A stretch of DNA of 10,000 nucleotides from Kiritimatiellota bacterium (lineage in GTDB: Bacteria > Verrucomicrobiota > Kiritimatiellia > JAAZAB01): assembly GCA_008636095.1 (NCBI GenBank), contig VSJD01000032.1, forward strand, positions 1-10,000. The letters run 5' to 3'. Below, piece by piece: positions 1-6,277 of this stretch (its first letter is position 1; each line of letters opens with the position of its first letter). The notes below the pieces were generated by a model. That model saw only the letters and a list, made by a program, of their open reading frames with translations, made no database searches and had not been told where the DNA came from. The translations under genes were made by a program, and so were the position numbers.

Positions 1-1
1 C

Positions 2-175
2 CGTCGGATCCACAAAAAAAACCGACCCACGCGATCATGGCATATTCTTCGTTGGAATCAAAGACGCCGCTCACAGACGCCCGAAAACACAAATCGTAAG
101 AAGAAAATGATCATCACCCCATCGCCTCCACCGTACGCTCAGCCCGCAGTGGGCGTCGCGTCCAGTGAGGCATGA
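2..175 (+). CDS. C-terminal tail of an unidentified protein (partial, runs in from the left)
   Basis: The frame is open from the window edge to a TGA at 173-175, giving 57 codons. The visible residues are basic (many Arg and Lys in the first half) and then proline-rich (a PSPPPY segment), ending in VASSEA. No domain is recognisable. The main reason to believe it is the junction: its TGA lies inside ATGA at 172-175, so it overlaps the ATG of the HNH-type gene by 4 bases, a common arrangement for translationally coupled genes. A second frame, open from base 1 to a TAA at 97-99, is a weaker competitor. The sequence left of the window is needed to decide. Confidence 0.4.
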   Translation, partial: RRIHKKNRPTRSWHILRWNQRRRSQTPENTNRKKKMIITPSPPPYAQPAVGVASSEA

Positions 176-939
176 CGTTGGGCACACAGCTCCGAGGCAT
201 GATAACCTTGAGCAAAAAATACAAGGGTAAAATTTGCGTTTACTGCACGACACGACCTTCGGTCTGTGGTGATCATATAGTGGCGAAGGAGTTCTTTCCC
301 GTCGCTGCGCGAAGCAACCTCCCCCAAGCTCCCGCGTGCAATCAGTGTAATACAGATAAATCGGCTCTTGAGCAGTACGCCATTACCATACTTCCCTTCG
401 GATCGGACCATTCGACGGCCAGGGATCGTCTGGCGAATAAGGTTCCTATCATGCTGTCACGAAATGCGAAGCTGAAGAGAGAGCTGAGTGCCGGCATGAC
501 TTCGGTATGGACTCGAACTGCCGAGGGCCTTCTCCTTTCTTCCAAGGCACTACCGCTTGACGCCTATCGAATTGTGAGTCTATTTCAATTCATCGTTAGG
601 GGCCTCGCCTGGCATCATTGGCAAACACTCATCCCGAAGGGATACCTTGTGGAAGTCCTGACTTTATCGGAGCGCGGGTCGACGCTCTTCACCGACTACC
701 TTTTAAGACTAAGTCCGCAGTTCCGCGAGGATGTTGTCCTTTCGGATCGTGTGTTCCAATACACATGCACCCGAAATGATCAGGATTCCGCTTTCAGCGC
801 ATGGCACATGCAGTTCTACGGAGTGCCGGCTATGGCCGGGTCACATCCTTCGGGGACAATGGATGCAGTACATGTCTGCGCTCTGACGGGGCCACAAGAG
901 GTGATAAGGCCCGCCATTGACAAATTCCTGAAGTCATGA
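172..939 (+). CDS. HNH-type zinc-finger nuclease-like protein
   Basis: The 255-residue product carries an HNH-like core in its first 60 residues. A CVYC pair (Cys22, Cys25) is followed by GDHIVAKEFFP with Asp34-His35, and then by CNQCN (Cys56, Cys59, Asn60). In HNH/McrA-type endonucleases the four Cys form the structural zinc site, and the DH plus later N/H residues form the metal-dependent nuclease centre. This supports DNA cleavage as the role, but the target is unknown. Residues 70-255 match no family I recognise. The ATG at 172 is chosen because it overlaps the upstream stop (ATGA); an in-frame stop lies at 166-168. ATG 199 or TTG 208 are possible alternatives, since GAGG sits only 1 base from both ATGs. 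Its position just inside a probable island end fits mobile-element cargo, such as a defence or restriction component. HNH assignment is fairly sure, function is not. Confidence 0.75.
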   Translation: MTLGTQLRGMITLSKKYKGKICVYCTTRPSVCGDHIVAKEFFPVAARSNLPQAPACNQCNTDKSALEQYAITILPFGSDHSTARDRLANKVPIMLSRNAKLKRELSAGMTSVWTRTAEGLLLSSKALPLDAYRIVSLFQFIVRGLAWHHWQTLIPKGYLVEVLTLSERGSTLFTDYLLRLSPQFREDVVLSDRVFQYTCTRNDQDSAFSAWHMQFYGVPAMAGSHPSGTMDAVHVCALTGPQEVIRPAIDKFLKS

Positions 940-1222
940 CAAATTACGTGTTACCCAACCAGAGCATGGATACATACGTTTCAAACCGCGCGGGCCGCCG
1001 TCTGAAACGGTGGTCATGCTGATTGTTCATGTCGACGCGGGTCATTATGGAAGATTTGTGTTGGTGGTTTGGTTGGATTTGGGGAGCCGTGTGGAGTAGT
1101 GTTGAGCAGTGTTGCGAACGAAGGCCAAAAGCGCATTTAAGCCAATGATAACAGGAATAAGAACGCACACCAGTCGCATATTTGGGAGCTTTGCAAAACG
1201 TCGATCAACGGCCTAAATACGA
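940..1222. other. Gene-free stretch at the island end
   Basis: No convincing gene lies between the HNH-type gene and the tRNA-Pro fragment. The open frames here have no protein-like composition. The stretch contains one perfect 7-bp inverted repeat (977-1009) and a G/T-rich run at about 1050-1115. If the tRNA fragment at 1223 is an attachment site, this is the last non-coding DNA of the integrated element. Confidence 0.5.
977..1009. repeat. Inverted repeat downstream of the HNH-type gene
   Basis: CGTTTCA at 977-983 and TGAAACG at 1003-1009 are perfect complements around a 19-base GC-rich loop, 38 bases after the stop codon. No T-run follows, so it is not a standard intrinsic terminator. It could be a 3'-end hairpin of the HNH transcript or a binding site near the element end. 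A 7-bp repeat at this spacing can also arise by chance. Confidence 0.3.
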
Positions 1223-1264
1223 TTGGGGTGCAAAAGGTCATGAGTTCAAATCTCATCGCCCCGA
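1223..1264 (+). pseudogene. 3' fragment of tRNA-Pro(GGG); probable attachment site of an integrated element
   Basis: Read as a tRNA, 1223-1229 (TTGGGGT) is an anticodon loop with anticodon GGG. Then come the anticodon-stem 3' strand at 1230-1234, a 5-base variable loop AGGTC, a perfect T arm (ATGAG at 1240-1244, loop TTCAAAT, CTCAT at 1252-1256), the acceptor 3' strand CGCCCCG at 1257-1263, and discriminator A at 1264. No CCA is encoded; a T-run follows. C-G ends and discriminator A fit bacterial tRNA-Pro. The 5' half is absent: bases before 1223 do not pair as an anticodon stem, and there is no CGGGGCG or D arm upstream. A fragment starting at the anticodon loop is the typical duplicated att segment left by tyrosine-integrase elements. 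The intact tRNA-Pro would then lie to the left, outside the window. Alternatively, the TGGGGTG/CGCCCCG pairing plus T-run could act as a terminator. Confidence 0.6.
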
Positions 1265-1365
1265 TTTTTTCTGTAAATTGCATGTGTATTCTTTTCAGGC
1301 CGAGCACTGGATGTTATTACATTGGTCAAGCTCAGAACATAGCCCGCTTTGGATCGCTATGACGG

Positions 1366-1371
1366 TATAAT
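1366..1371 (+). promoter_or_regulatory. -10 box for tRNA-Arg
   Basis: A perfect TATAAT lies 47 bases before the mature tRNA 5' end, leaving room for a short leader removed by RNase P. No good -35 hexamer is seen at 16-18 bases upstream, so the assignment rests on the -10 box and position only. Confidence 0.35.
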
Positions 1372-1418
1372 CTGTTTGCAATTGCTTCCGAATAAGATAT
1401 TTTCTGTTCTCTTCCGGT

Positions 1419-1495
1419 GTACCTGTAGCTCAACTGGACAGAGCATCTGACTACGGATCAGAAGGTTGCAGGTTCAACTCCTGCCAGGTACGCCA
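1419..1495 (+). tRNA. tRNA-Arg(ACG)
   Basis: A complete cloverleaf can be drawn. The acceptor stem is GTACCTG (1419-1425) with CAGGTAC (1485-1491). The D stem is GCTC (1428-1431) with GAGC (1441-1444). The anticodon stem is TCTGA (1446-1450) with TCAGA (1458-1462). The loop CTACGGA has anticodon ACG at 1453-1455. The variable loop has 5 bases, and the T stem GCAGG/CCTGC carries the loop TTCAACT. Discriminator G is followed by an encoded CCA at 1493-1495. The ACG anticodon is normally deaminated to ICG by TadA and reads CGU, CGC and CGA. It differs in sequence from the tRNA-Pro fragment 150 bases upstream, so that fragment is not a copy of this gene. Confidence 0.97.
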
Positions 1496-1673
1496 CTCCG
1501 CCCGATGTGACTGTTGTTCTCGCGAGCGGTCAGGGTCACGTGGTTCCACCCGCAAGCCAGATTGATGCGTAAGGGTCGTGTCATGCCCTTCTTTTACCTC
1601 ACATATACCCTGCCCCTCAAGACGATTGTATTTTGTATAGATGTGACCCTAATCTCTATTTTTTCACCGATCC

Positions 1674-2417
1674 TCAATCATTCTTCCGCCCGTAATGACC
1701 GAACAGCCTGCCTTCGTAGTCAAGACTGACCGGCTTTGAGGGGTCATACTCAGGACTGTTCCTGACGGATTCCCGCGACAGATCCACGAACAATTTAGAC
1801 TCCTCCCAGCTTACCCGTTCAATCCATCGGGGAGATACCAGAACTTTTTTACCGGGCCACCAGTTCCGCGTGTTAACGACGATATAACAAATCGTCCATG
1901 TCTCGTCATCCACGATATAGTCCTGCACGTGCCCGATCTCACCATCAGTGGCTTGGACATGGTAACCGGCGACCTGATCCGTACTACGCAGGTGGGGATC
2001 GTCCTCGGACTTTTCCGGCAGGCCTTTCTTTTCTTCCGCAATTGACGGCAAATTGGTCGGCACGGGGTATCCGATCCCGACGTACGGGTTTGATCCCCAG
2101 TAAACCGGCCAGCCATAATACTTAAACAACTCAACCTCGTGCTGACGCGAAACAGGTTGGGCAGTATCAATATTCGGACTGTGTTGCACCTGCAGTTTGG
2201 TCAGGTTCACGGGGAAAACGCGTGCTTTCCATTCAGGTTTATTCAGGGCAACGGGTGAGATCAGGACTTGGCGTCCCGGGCGCCATATAACAGTGTTCAT
2301 GACCATGTAACGAATGGTCCAAGAGTAGTCATTAAAATAAAATTGCTGAACCAGTCCAATATCACCATCGCTGGCGCGGACAACGCAATTGACTAAGTCG
2401 CTTAAACTGCGGTTCAT
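1674..2417 (-). CDS. Tandem PRC-barrel domain protein
   Basis: The 247-residue protein consists of two similar units, at about residues 8-105 and 149-243, joined by a Pro/Glu-rich linker. The units share the pattern ASDGDIG/ATDGEIG, a W-T-I segment, an aromatic residue, V-N-T, a WRPG/WWPG turn, and VLISP/VLVSP. A conserved tail follows: SPNID.../SPEYDPSKPVS ending in Y-G. This is the beta-barrel module of PRC proteins, which occurs in photosynthetic reaction-centre H subunits, RimM and many small stress-related proteins, and which binds proteins or RNA. No signal peptide or membrane segment is visible, so it is probably cytoplasmic. The ATG at 2417 is preceded by AAAGGAAT at good spacing. It stands alone: about 180 bases to tRNA-Arg on one side and a 264-base gap to ilvB on the other. 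The specific function is unknown. Confidence 0.85.
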   Translation of the reverse strand: MNRSLSDLVNCVVRASDGDIGLVQQFYFNDYSWTIRYMVMNTVIWRPGRQVLISPVALNKPEWKARVFPVNLTKLQVQHSPNIDTAQPVSRQHEVELFKYYGWPVYWGSNPYVGIGYPVPTNLPSIAEEKKGLPEKSEDDPHLRSTDQVAGYHVQATDGEIGHVQDYIVDDETWTICYIVVNTRNWWPGKKVLVSPRWIERVSWEESKLFVDLSRESVRNSPEYDPSKPVSLDYEGRLFGHYGRKND

Positions 2418-2681
2418 AATGATTCCTTTGTATGACCATTAAGGCCACGTTTTTATAATAAGGCATGTTCGGAAAAGCCAATCGAAACCCTGCGTTGCTT
2501 CTGGGAGCTTCCCTCTACGCGAAGCCGCTACGGCGGGACAAGACGCAGGGCAGGCGACGGATGGCAAACTTCTGGCACAAACCCATCGTTGCCAGTCCAA
2601 AATACCGATTGTCGAGCCGTGACCCCGATGCCACATTGACCCCAATTGCCCTGAAGAAACGCTTTCATAGGGAATAAGGGC

Positions 2682-4355
2682 CTATTTGGCGAAATCCTTC
2701 TCCGATATCTTCGGTGACGTAGGCAGGTAGTCCTCCTCCTTCTGGAGCGCGATCTCTATGACAGAGGATTTCGGGCTCGCGACCGCCTGCTCGAGACAAG
2801 AGGCAATCTCCGAAGGCTTCGTCGCCTTGAATCCGTTTAGACCATAAGCCTCCGCTATCTTCGCAAAATCGGGCATCGGACCCAGGTGGACCGATGAATA
2901 TCTGTCCGTCCCATACACCTGCCCCTGCCACTGTCTGACCATCCCAAGGTATTCATTCTTGAATATGACCGATATGACCTTGAGGTTCTCATAGGCGAGG
3001 ACCGCCAGCTCCTGAAGCGTCATCTGAAAAGAGCCGTCCCCGTCGATATTGAAGACCTCCACATCGGGCCTGGCCAGCTTCGCCCCGATGGAGGCGGGCA
3101 GGCCGAACCCCATCGTGCCCTCTCCACCGCTCGTGATAAACGTCCTCGGGTATTTTCTATCAAGATAATGCTGCGCCAGCATCTGGTGATTGCCCACCCC
3201 CGTGACGACGATATCCTCATCCTTGATGAACCTTCTAAGATCGTGAAACACCCTCTTGTGTGAGATGGGTTCGATGTCAGCGCTTATGTCTTCGCCGAAT
3301 TCCACTTCCTTGAGCTCCTTCAGCTTGCCCAGCCACTCCATGTTATCGTTCTTCGCTTCGGCTTCCTCGACTGCGGCGATCAGCTCCGCAAGGACCAGTT
3401 TTGCATCCCCGACCACTGCGATGTCGGGCTTGATATTCTGCCCGATCTCCTTGGGATCGACCTCTATATGCACGATCTTCGCCTTGGGGCCGAAGGCCTC
3501 CCGAGAGGTGACCGTCCGGTTTGAAAACCTGCAGCCGATGGCGATGATCAGATCGGTCCGGTTGACCGCGTAGTTGGCCGTCTTCGAACCATAAAGGCCC
3601 GTCATGCCGAGCGACACGGGGTGTTTGTCGGGCAAGGCGCTCTTTGCCATCAGGCTCCTCACGACCGGAATCCTCGTCATATCCACGAATCTCGCGAGCT
3701 CACCCGAGGCACCCGATGCGATGATACCCCCGCCTATCAGGACCAGGGGCCTCTCGGACCCCTTGATGAGCTTGGCGATATCGGACAATTTATCGCGCTG
3801 CCCCTCGAACGCTGGAGCACTCACGGGGACTTTCTCGGGGATCTCCTCGGTCAGTTTGTCCGTCATAACCTCCTTGGGGAGATCGATATAGACCGGTCCC
3901 GGCCTCCCCTCGGTCGTGAGCCTGAACGCCTCGTTGAAGACTTTAAACACCTCGTTGGGAGAATTTATCTGAACATCCCTCTTGCACGTGTGCAGCGCTA
4001 TATCCACCATGTCGGCCTCCTGGAAGGCCTCGTGTCCGATCAGCTTGAACGAAACTTGACCGGCCATGGCGATCATTGGCGAGGAGTCCATCCACGCGGT
4101 AAGCATACCGGTGACCAGGTTGGCGGCGCCGGGGCCGGAAGTGACTATGCAGACGCCAGGCCTCCCCGACGCCCTCGAGAAGCCGTCAGCGGCGTGGGCG
4201 GCCCCCTGCTCATGCCTCATGAGGATGTTCTGGATATACGCCTTGTGGTCGAACAGCGCATCGAAGACAGGGACGATGCCCCCACCCGGATACCCGAAGG
4301 TATGCGTGACGCCATGCTTTATGAGTGTCTTTACAATCGCATGTCCTCCGTCCAT
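2682..4355 (-). CDS. ilvB: Acetolactate synthase large subunit (thiamine-diphosphate enzyme)
   Basis: The 557-residue product has the full acetohydroxyacid synthase layout. The N-terminal TPP-binding domain carries GYPGG (21-25) and RHEQGAAHAADG with catalytic Glu49. The central domain has the FAD-type segment around GLYGSKTANYAV. The C-terminal domain has GGEGTMGFGLP (410-420), the Mg-TPP motif GDGSFQ (439 on) with Asn467, and LGMVRQWQ. It condenses two pyruvates, or pyruvate and 2-ketobutyrate, at the first shared step of valine/leucine/isoleucine synthesis. Length and start are normal for the family; AGAAAGG lies 8 bases before the ATG, and an in-frame TGA at 4371-4373 excludes a longer N-terminus. 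No ilvN regulatory subunit, ilvC or ilvD is adjacent, which is unusual. Several usually invariant places vary (CRFSNRTV instead of a RFDDRVTG-like stretch; QVSFKLIG). A catabolic or orphan ALS/TPP-enzyme role is therefore possible. A perfect 10-bp palindrome (4370-4379) lies just upstream of the ribosome site. Confidence 0.9.
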   Translation of the reverse strand: MDGGHAIVKTLIKHGVTHTFGYPGGGIVPVFDALFDHKAYIQNILMRHEQGAAHAADGFSRASGRPGVCIVTSGPGAANLVTGMLTAWMDSSPMIAMAGQVSFKLIGHEAFQEADMVDIALHTCKRDVQINSPNEVFKVFNEAFRLTTEGRPGPVYIDLPKEVMTDKLTEEIPEKVPVSAPAFEGQRDKLSDIAKLIKGSERPLVLIGGGIIASGASGELARFVDMTRIPVVRSLMAKSALPDKHPVSLGMTGLYGSKTANYAVNRTDLIIAIGCRFSNRTVTSREAFGPKAKIVHIEVDPKEIGQNIKPDIAVVGDAKLVLAELIAAVEEAEAKNDNMEWLGKLKELKEVEFGEDISADIEPISHKRVFHDLRRFIKDEDIVVTGVGNHQMLAQHYLDRKYPRTFITSGGEGTMGFGLPASIGAKLARPDVEVFNIDGDGSFQMTLQELAVLAYENLKVISVIFKNEYLGMVRQWQGQVYGTDRYSSVHLGPMPDFAKIAEAYGLNGFKATKPSEIASCLEQAVASPKSSVIEIALQKEEDYLPTSPKISEKDFAK

Positions 4356-4467
4356 ACGGACCGCCTTTCTTCATATGAAAGTTCAGGATCGCATCACCCT
4401 TCCGTGTCGTTTATGATCTGCGGCGTCAATAAACTGACAAGAAATTGCTTTTCGGGTAGAATGGACT

Positions 4468-4580
4468 AATTTGGGACGCGTCTCAACTTGTAATAAATAC
4501 CGATGATGCTCTCTTCACTTCATGCCCCACCACCTCTTGTTAACTCCTTGTCTGTTATATGTTGAGACGCGTCCCCAATT
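4468..4580. mobile_element. MITE-like element, 113 bp with 20-bp terminal inverted repeats
   Basis: The left end 4468-4487 (AATTTGGGACGCGTCTCAAC) and the right end 4561-4580 are inverted copies with one mismatch in 20. The element is flanked on both sides by ACT (4465-4467 and 4581-4583), consistent with a 3-bp target duplication. The 73-base interior has no reading frame. It lies between the starts and stops of two minus-strand genes: 113 bp upstream of ilvB, 51 bp past the stop of the secreted-protein gene. No transposase is in the window, so it would have been moved in trans. A long hairpin with terminator function for the gene to its right is an alternative. Confidence 0.55.
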
Positions 4581-4631
4581 ACTTTTCTAATACCAAACGA
4601 TCGCCTTCACCGGACATGAACCCGGCAGGAT

Positions 4632-5357
4632 TCACGGTACGGTGCGAGGCTTGGTTTGTCCGTCCTCTATTTTATTCTTCATCTCATGGTCATTCTGCCG
4701 AGGGGGTGATGGCCCGATGTCCTGAATTTCCGTCACGATGAATTTTCGATAATACTGGCCCATGTGGCCAGTAAATCCGACTCCGTCGGGTGACAGGAAT
4801 CCCTTGAACCGGCAACGCCGTCTCACGGAGAAGAGGTCCTGCTGTTTGAATGATTTCTTTTTTGTGCAATGTTCGACAACTCCAACCTGAAAGTCTACCC
4901 ACCAGTTTTCATTTGTGCTGTCCGGCTTAAAACCAGAATCTTCAAATGCCCACTTGTACGTCCCGCTGGTTGTGACGGGTGTGTAACCGAAATCATGTAG
5001 AGAAAAGGGCTGGTTCGTGGTGCTTTGAAGTGCATGATAGTGTTGAAGTCCGTCGTCAAAACCTGTCTGCTGAGGTCCGCCAGCCGCACCAACCGTCACC
5101 GTGCCAGGGGTGCTTTCTAGGCCGTGAAGGTATCCGCGGAAGAAGCAGTCGATATACTGACACTGGGCATCTTCCATCGTGAAAGATTTCTCGCTTCCGG
5201 CGAGTGCCCGTGGCAGAAGCGCCGATCTTACCGTCGGTATATAGCGCTCGGTTAAGAATTTCTGAAGAAACTGTTTGTCGCCGCCGGCAACAGCGGAATA
5301 AGCCGGAAGCATTACCACGATGCAGAATGTAATGAGTGTCTGCATTCTTTGGGCCAT
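4632..5357 (-). CDS. Secreted protein of unknown function
   Basis: The 241-residue product starts with a classical Sec signal: Arg4, a hydrophobic core at about residues 7-20, then YSAVA|GG, with predicted signal-peptidase I cleavage after Ala24 (no lipobox Cys). The mature part has four Cys in two pairs (66/71 and 164/182), suggesting two disulphides outside the cytoplasm. It also has aromatic-rich stretches (NWWVDFQVG, GHMGQYYRKF) and a polar, low-complexity tail from about 216. I recognise no family. No strong ribosome site precedes ATG 5357; ATG 5345 (Met5) is an alternative. The upstream gap holds two small hairpins (5406-5440). The nearest neighbour upstream is the BrnA-like antitoxin, with no obvious functional link. 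Confidence 0.7.
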   Translation of the reverse strand: MAQRMQTLITFCIVVMLPAYSAVAGGDKQFLQKFLTERYIPTVRSALLPRALAGSEKSFTMEDAQCQYIDCFFRGYLHGLESTPGTVTVGAAGGPQQTGFDDGLQHYHALQSTTNQPFSLHDFGYTPVTTSGTYKWAFEDSGFKPDSTNENWWVDFQVGVVEHCTKKKSFKQQDLFSVRRRCRFKGFLSPDGVGFTGHMGQYYRKFIVTEIQDIGPSPPRQNDHEMKNKIEDGQTKPRTVP

Positions 5358-5405
5358 TGATTAACAGGTAAATTTGCCCTGATATTATGAATACGGTATG
5401 ATTTT

Positions 5406-5440
5406 CTGCCTACCGGCAGGCAAGTCGGGCAGTATTGCCC
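5406..5440. terminator. Two adjacent small hairpins after brnA
   Basis: CTGCC/GGCAG with a 4-base loop (5406-5419) and GGGCA/TGCCC with a 4-base loop (5427-5440) lie 36-70 bases past the BrnA stop. On the minus strand the sequence after the second hairpin has A-rich but no long T-run, so an intrinsic terminator is uncertain. The first is a short palindrome of the kind that often recurs between genes in environmental genomes. It may be a dispersed repeat rather than a terminator. Confidence 0.3.
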
Positions 5441-5475
5441 AATGCAACCATAAGGACATTATCCTCCGACACTTT
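5427..5475 (-). repeat. Decayed attC-like sequence after brnA (second copy)
   Basis: On the minus strand, just past the BrnA TAA, AAGTGTCGGAGGATA (5457-5471) matches AAGTGCCGGAGGATA of the stem-loop at 6671-6738 in 14 of 15 bases. Further on, GCATTGGGCA matches GCGTTGGGCA at the same element's end. About 17 bases of the loop region and the first R-type box are missing or changed, so it no longer folds into one long stem. A 14/15 match alone is not rare in 10 kb; the common position right after a stop codon and the shared end make relatedness plausible. Confidence 0.3.
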
Positions 5476-5694
5476 TTATGATGCCCACTTTAATTGCAGT
5501 TTCTTCCGGTTTAGCGCACATTCCCGGAGATACAGATTGATGAGATTCTGATAGGGCATGCCCAGTTCGCCGGCCAGGGCTTTGAAGTAGGCTACGGTTG
5601 CCTTGTCCAGCCGCATTGTAATCGGCTGTTTCAATGCCCTGATGTAGGGGTTCCGCTCCCCTTTCATTTTTCCAAAATCATAGTGTTTTCTCAT
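5476..5694 (-). CDS. brnA: BrnA/CopG-type ribbon-helix-helix antitoxin
   Basis: The 72-residue protein has a short N-terminal arm (YDFGKMKGERNPYI), then the ribbon strand KQPITMRLD (22-30) and two helices (about 31-43 and 47-60: MPYQNLINLYLREC). It ends in KKLQLKWA. This is the BrnA antitoxin layout: the arm binds the toxin BrnT, and the RHH dimer binds the operon promoter. GGAGGTGA just before the ATG is a strong ribosome site and is also the end of the preceding BrnT remnant, whose TGA (5699-5701) lies 4 bases upstream. Gene order toxin-then-antitoxin is normal for brnTA. The toxin has been cut down to its last codons, so this is an orphan antitoxin. Whether it is still expressed is unclear; it may be read from the AbrB-PIN promoter upstream. 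Confidence 0.75.
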   Translation of the reverse strand: MRKHYDFGKMKGERNPYIRALKQPITMRLDKATVAYFKALAGELGMPYQNLINLYLRECALNRKKLQLKWAS

Positions 5695-5698
5695 GGGA

Positions 5699-5788
5699 TC
5701 ACCTCCAGTTCCAGTAGTCCACCTCTTCCTTTTTGTTCGCCTTGCGCGCGGAAATAATGCGGATAACCGTGCTATGATGCAGATTTAT
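5699..5788 (-). pseudogene. C-terminal remnant of a BrnT toxin gene
   Basis: Directly upstream of brnA, a frame ending in TGA at 5699-5701 encodes VIRIISARKANKKEEVDY followed by WNWR. The segment IRIISARKA near the C-terminus is the hallmark end of BrnT (DUF4258-like RNase) toxins, which end a few residues later and are followed at once by BrnA. In front of it the frame holds only a few unrelated codons before an in-frame TGA at 5789-5791. The first roughly 70 residues, including the RNase active site, are gone. The spacing of toxin stop to antitoxin start is intact, so the deletion removed the 5' part only, apparently where the PIN gene end (5825) now lies. Confidence 0.7.
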
Positions 5789-5824
5789 TCATACTGTTGA
5801 GTCTGTCTTTCCGCCGAACGACCC

Positions 5825-6277
5825 TCATCTGGCGCGGGTATTCCCGTTGCCAGTATGAGTTGGTTGGCTGTTCTTTTTCAGGTATTTATCAACAAACTCG
5901 CGAGGGCTTAAGACTTCAATGCCAGCGTAGCCAGATGTCTTGCGTAGCGCCTTATCCCCGCTGGAAATGACCTTTGTGCTGCTGGCCAGTGCACAGGCGA
6001 GAAACTTGTCGTCGTCCGGATCGCTGCATATTTGTTCTGCCAACGCTGGCGCACTGACGACTTCTCCTTTGAACGCGAGGAGCTCCAGAATTGGCTCAAT
6101 GTCAACCGTCGGGAACTCGTTAGCGAGTTCCTGCCCGACACGTTCATACTCAGTGAGAATCTCCGGCGATAAGACCAGCGTCAATCTGCCGTGACGCCAA
6201 GCGTCCAGAATCTCGAAGGGCGGACCAGAGAAGAACACGCCGGACACAAAGACGTTAGTGTCCAAAATAACTCTCAT
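5825..6277 (-). CDS. PIN-domain ribonuclease toxin
   Basis: The 150-residue protein starts MRVILDTNVFVSG and has the PIN fold acidic set: Asp6 in ILDTN, Glu43 in ILTEYERV, the cluster at 86-90 in SDPDDDKFLACA, and Asp108 in SSGDKALR. These residues hold the divalent metal that cleaves RNA. The pattern DPDDDKFLACAL is typical of the COG1569 group of PIN toxins. The start at 6277 is chosen because it forms an ATGA overlap with the stop of the AbrB-type gene and because the family begins exactly there. A longer in-frame reading from 6355 would overlap the antitoxin with residues unlike PIN proteins. The C-terminal 15 residues (from about QPTHTG) are polar and probably disordered. It is co-transcribed with its antitoxin. 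Confidence 0.9.
   Translation of the reverse strand: MRVILDTNVFVSGVFFSGPPFEILDAWRHGRLTLVLSPEILTEYERVGQELANEFPTVDIEPILELLAFKGEVVSAPALAEQICSDPDDDKFLACALASSTKVISSGDKALRKTSGYAGIEVLSPREFVDKYLKKNSQPTHTGNGNTRAR

Noticed and set aside
1224..1263. Acceptor-plus-T-arm mini tRNA, or a deleted tmRNA, because TGGGGTG pairs with CGCCCCG
   Set aside because: Counting back from the T arm puts these Gs in the anticodon loop of tRNA-Pro(GGG) at the exact expected distance, so the pairing is a by-product of a GGG anticodon facing a CCCC acceptor strand.
1182..1370. 62-codon open frame on the plus strand with a GHEFKSHRP segment
   Set aside because: That segment is the translated T arm and acceptor strand of the tRNA-Pro fragment; such frames are a known annotation artefact.
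1532..1650. AGGGTCAC (1532-1539) and GTGACCCT (1643-1650) as an inverted repeat
   Set aside because: An 8-bp match over 100 bases apart is expected by chance in a window of this size, and nothing else supports it.
2418..2681. Overlapping open frames of about 70 codons between ilvB and the PRC-barrel gene
   Set aside because: Both strands give frames with no motif and low-quality composition; the stretch holds only a tiny palindrome (GCCG-CTA-CGGC, 2524-2534). I regard it as non-coding.
3621..4469. 282-codon plus-strand open frame opposite the acetolactate synthase gene
   Set aside because: It is an antisense shadow of a well-conserved gene and its residues show no domain.
4473..4575. The inverted repeat at 4468-4580 as a third attC site
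   Set aside because: The CTCAAC and GTTGAG ends face inward while the pairing extends outward, the opposite of attC, and the R-box consensus is not met.
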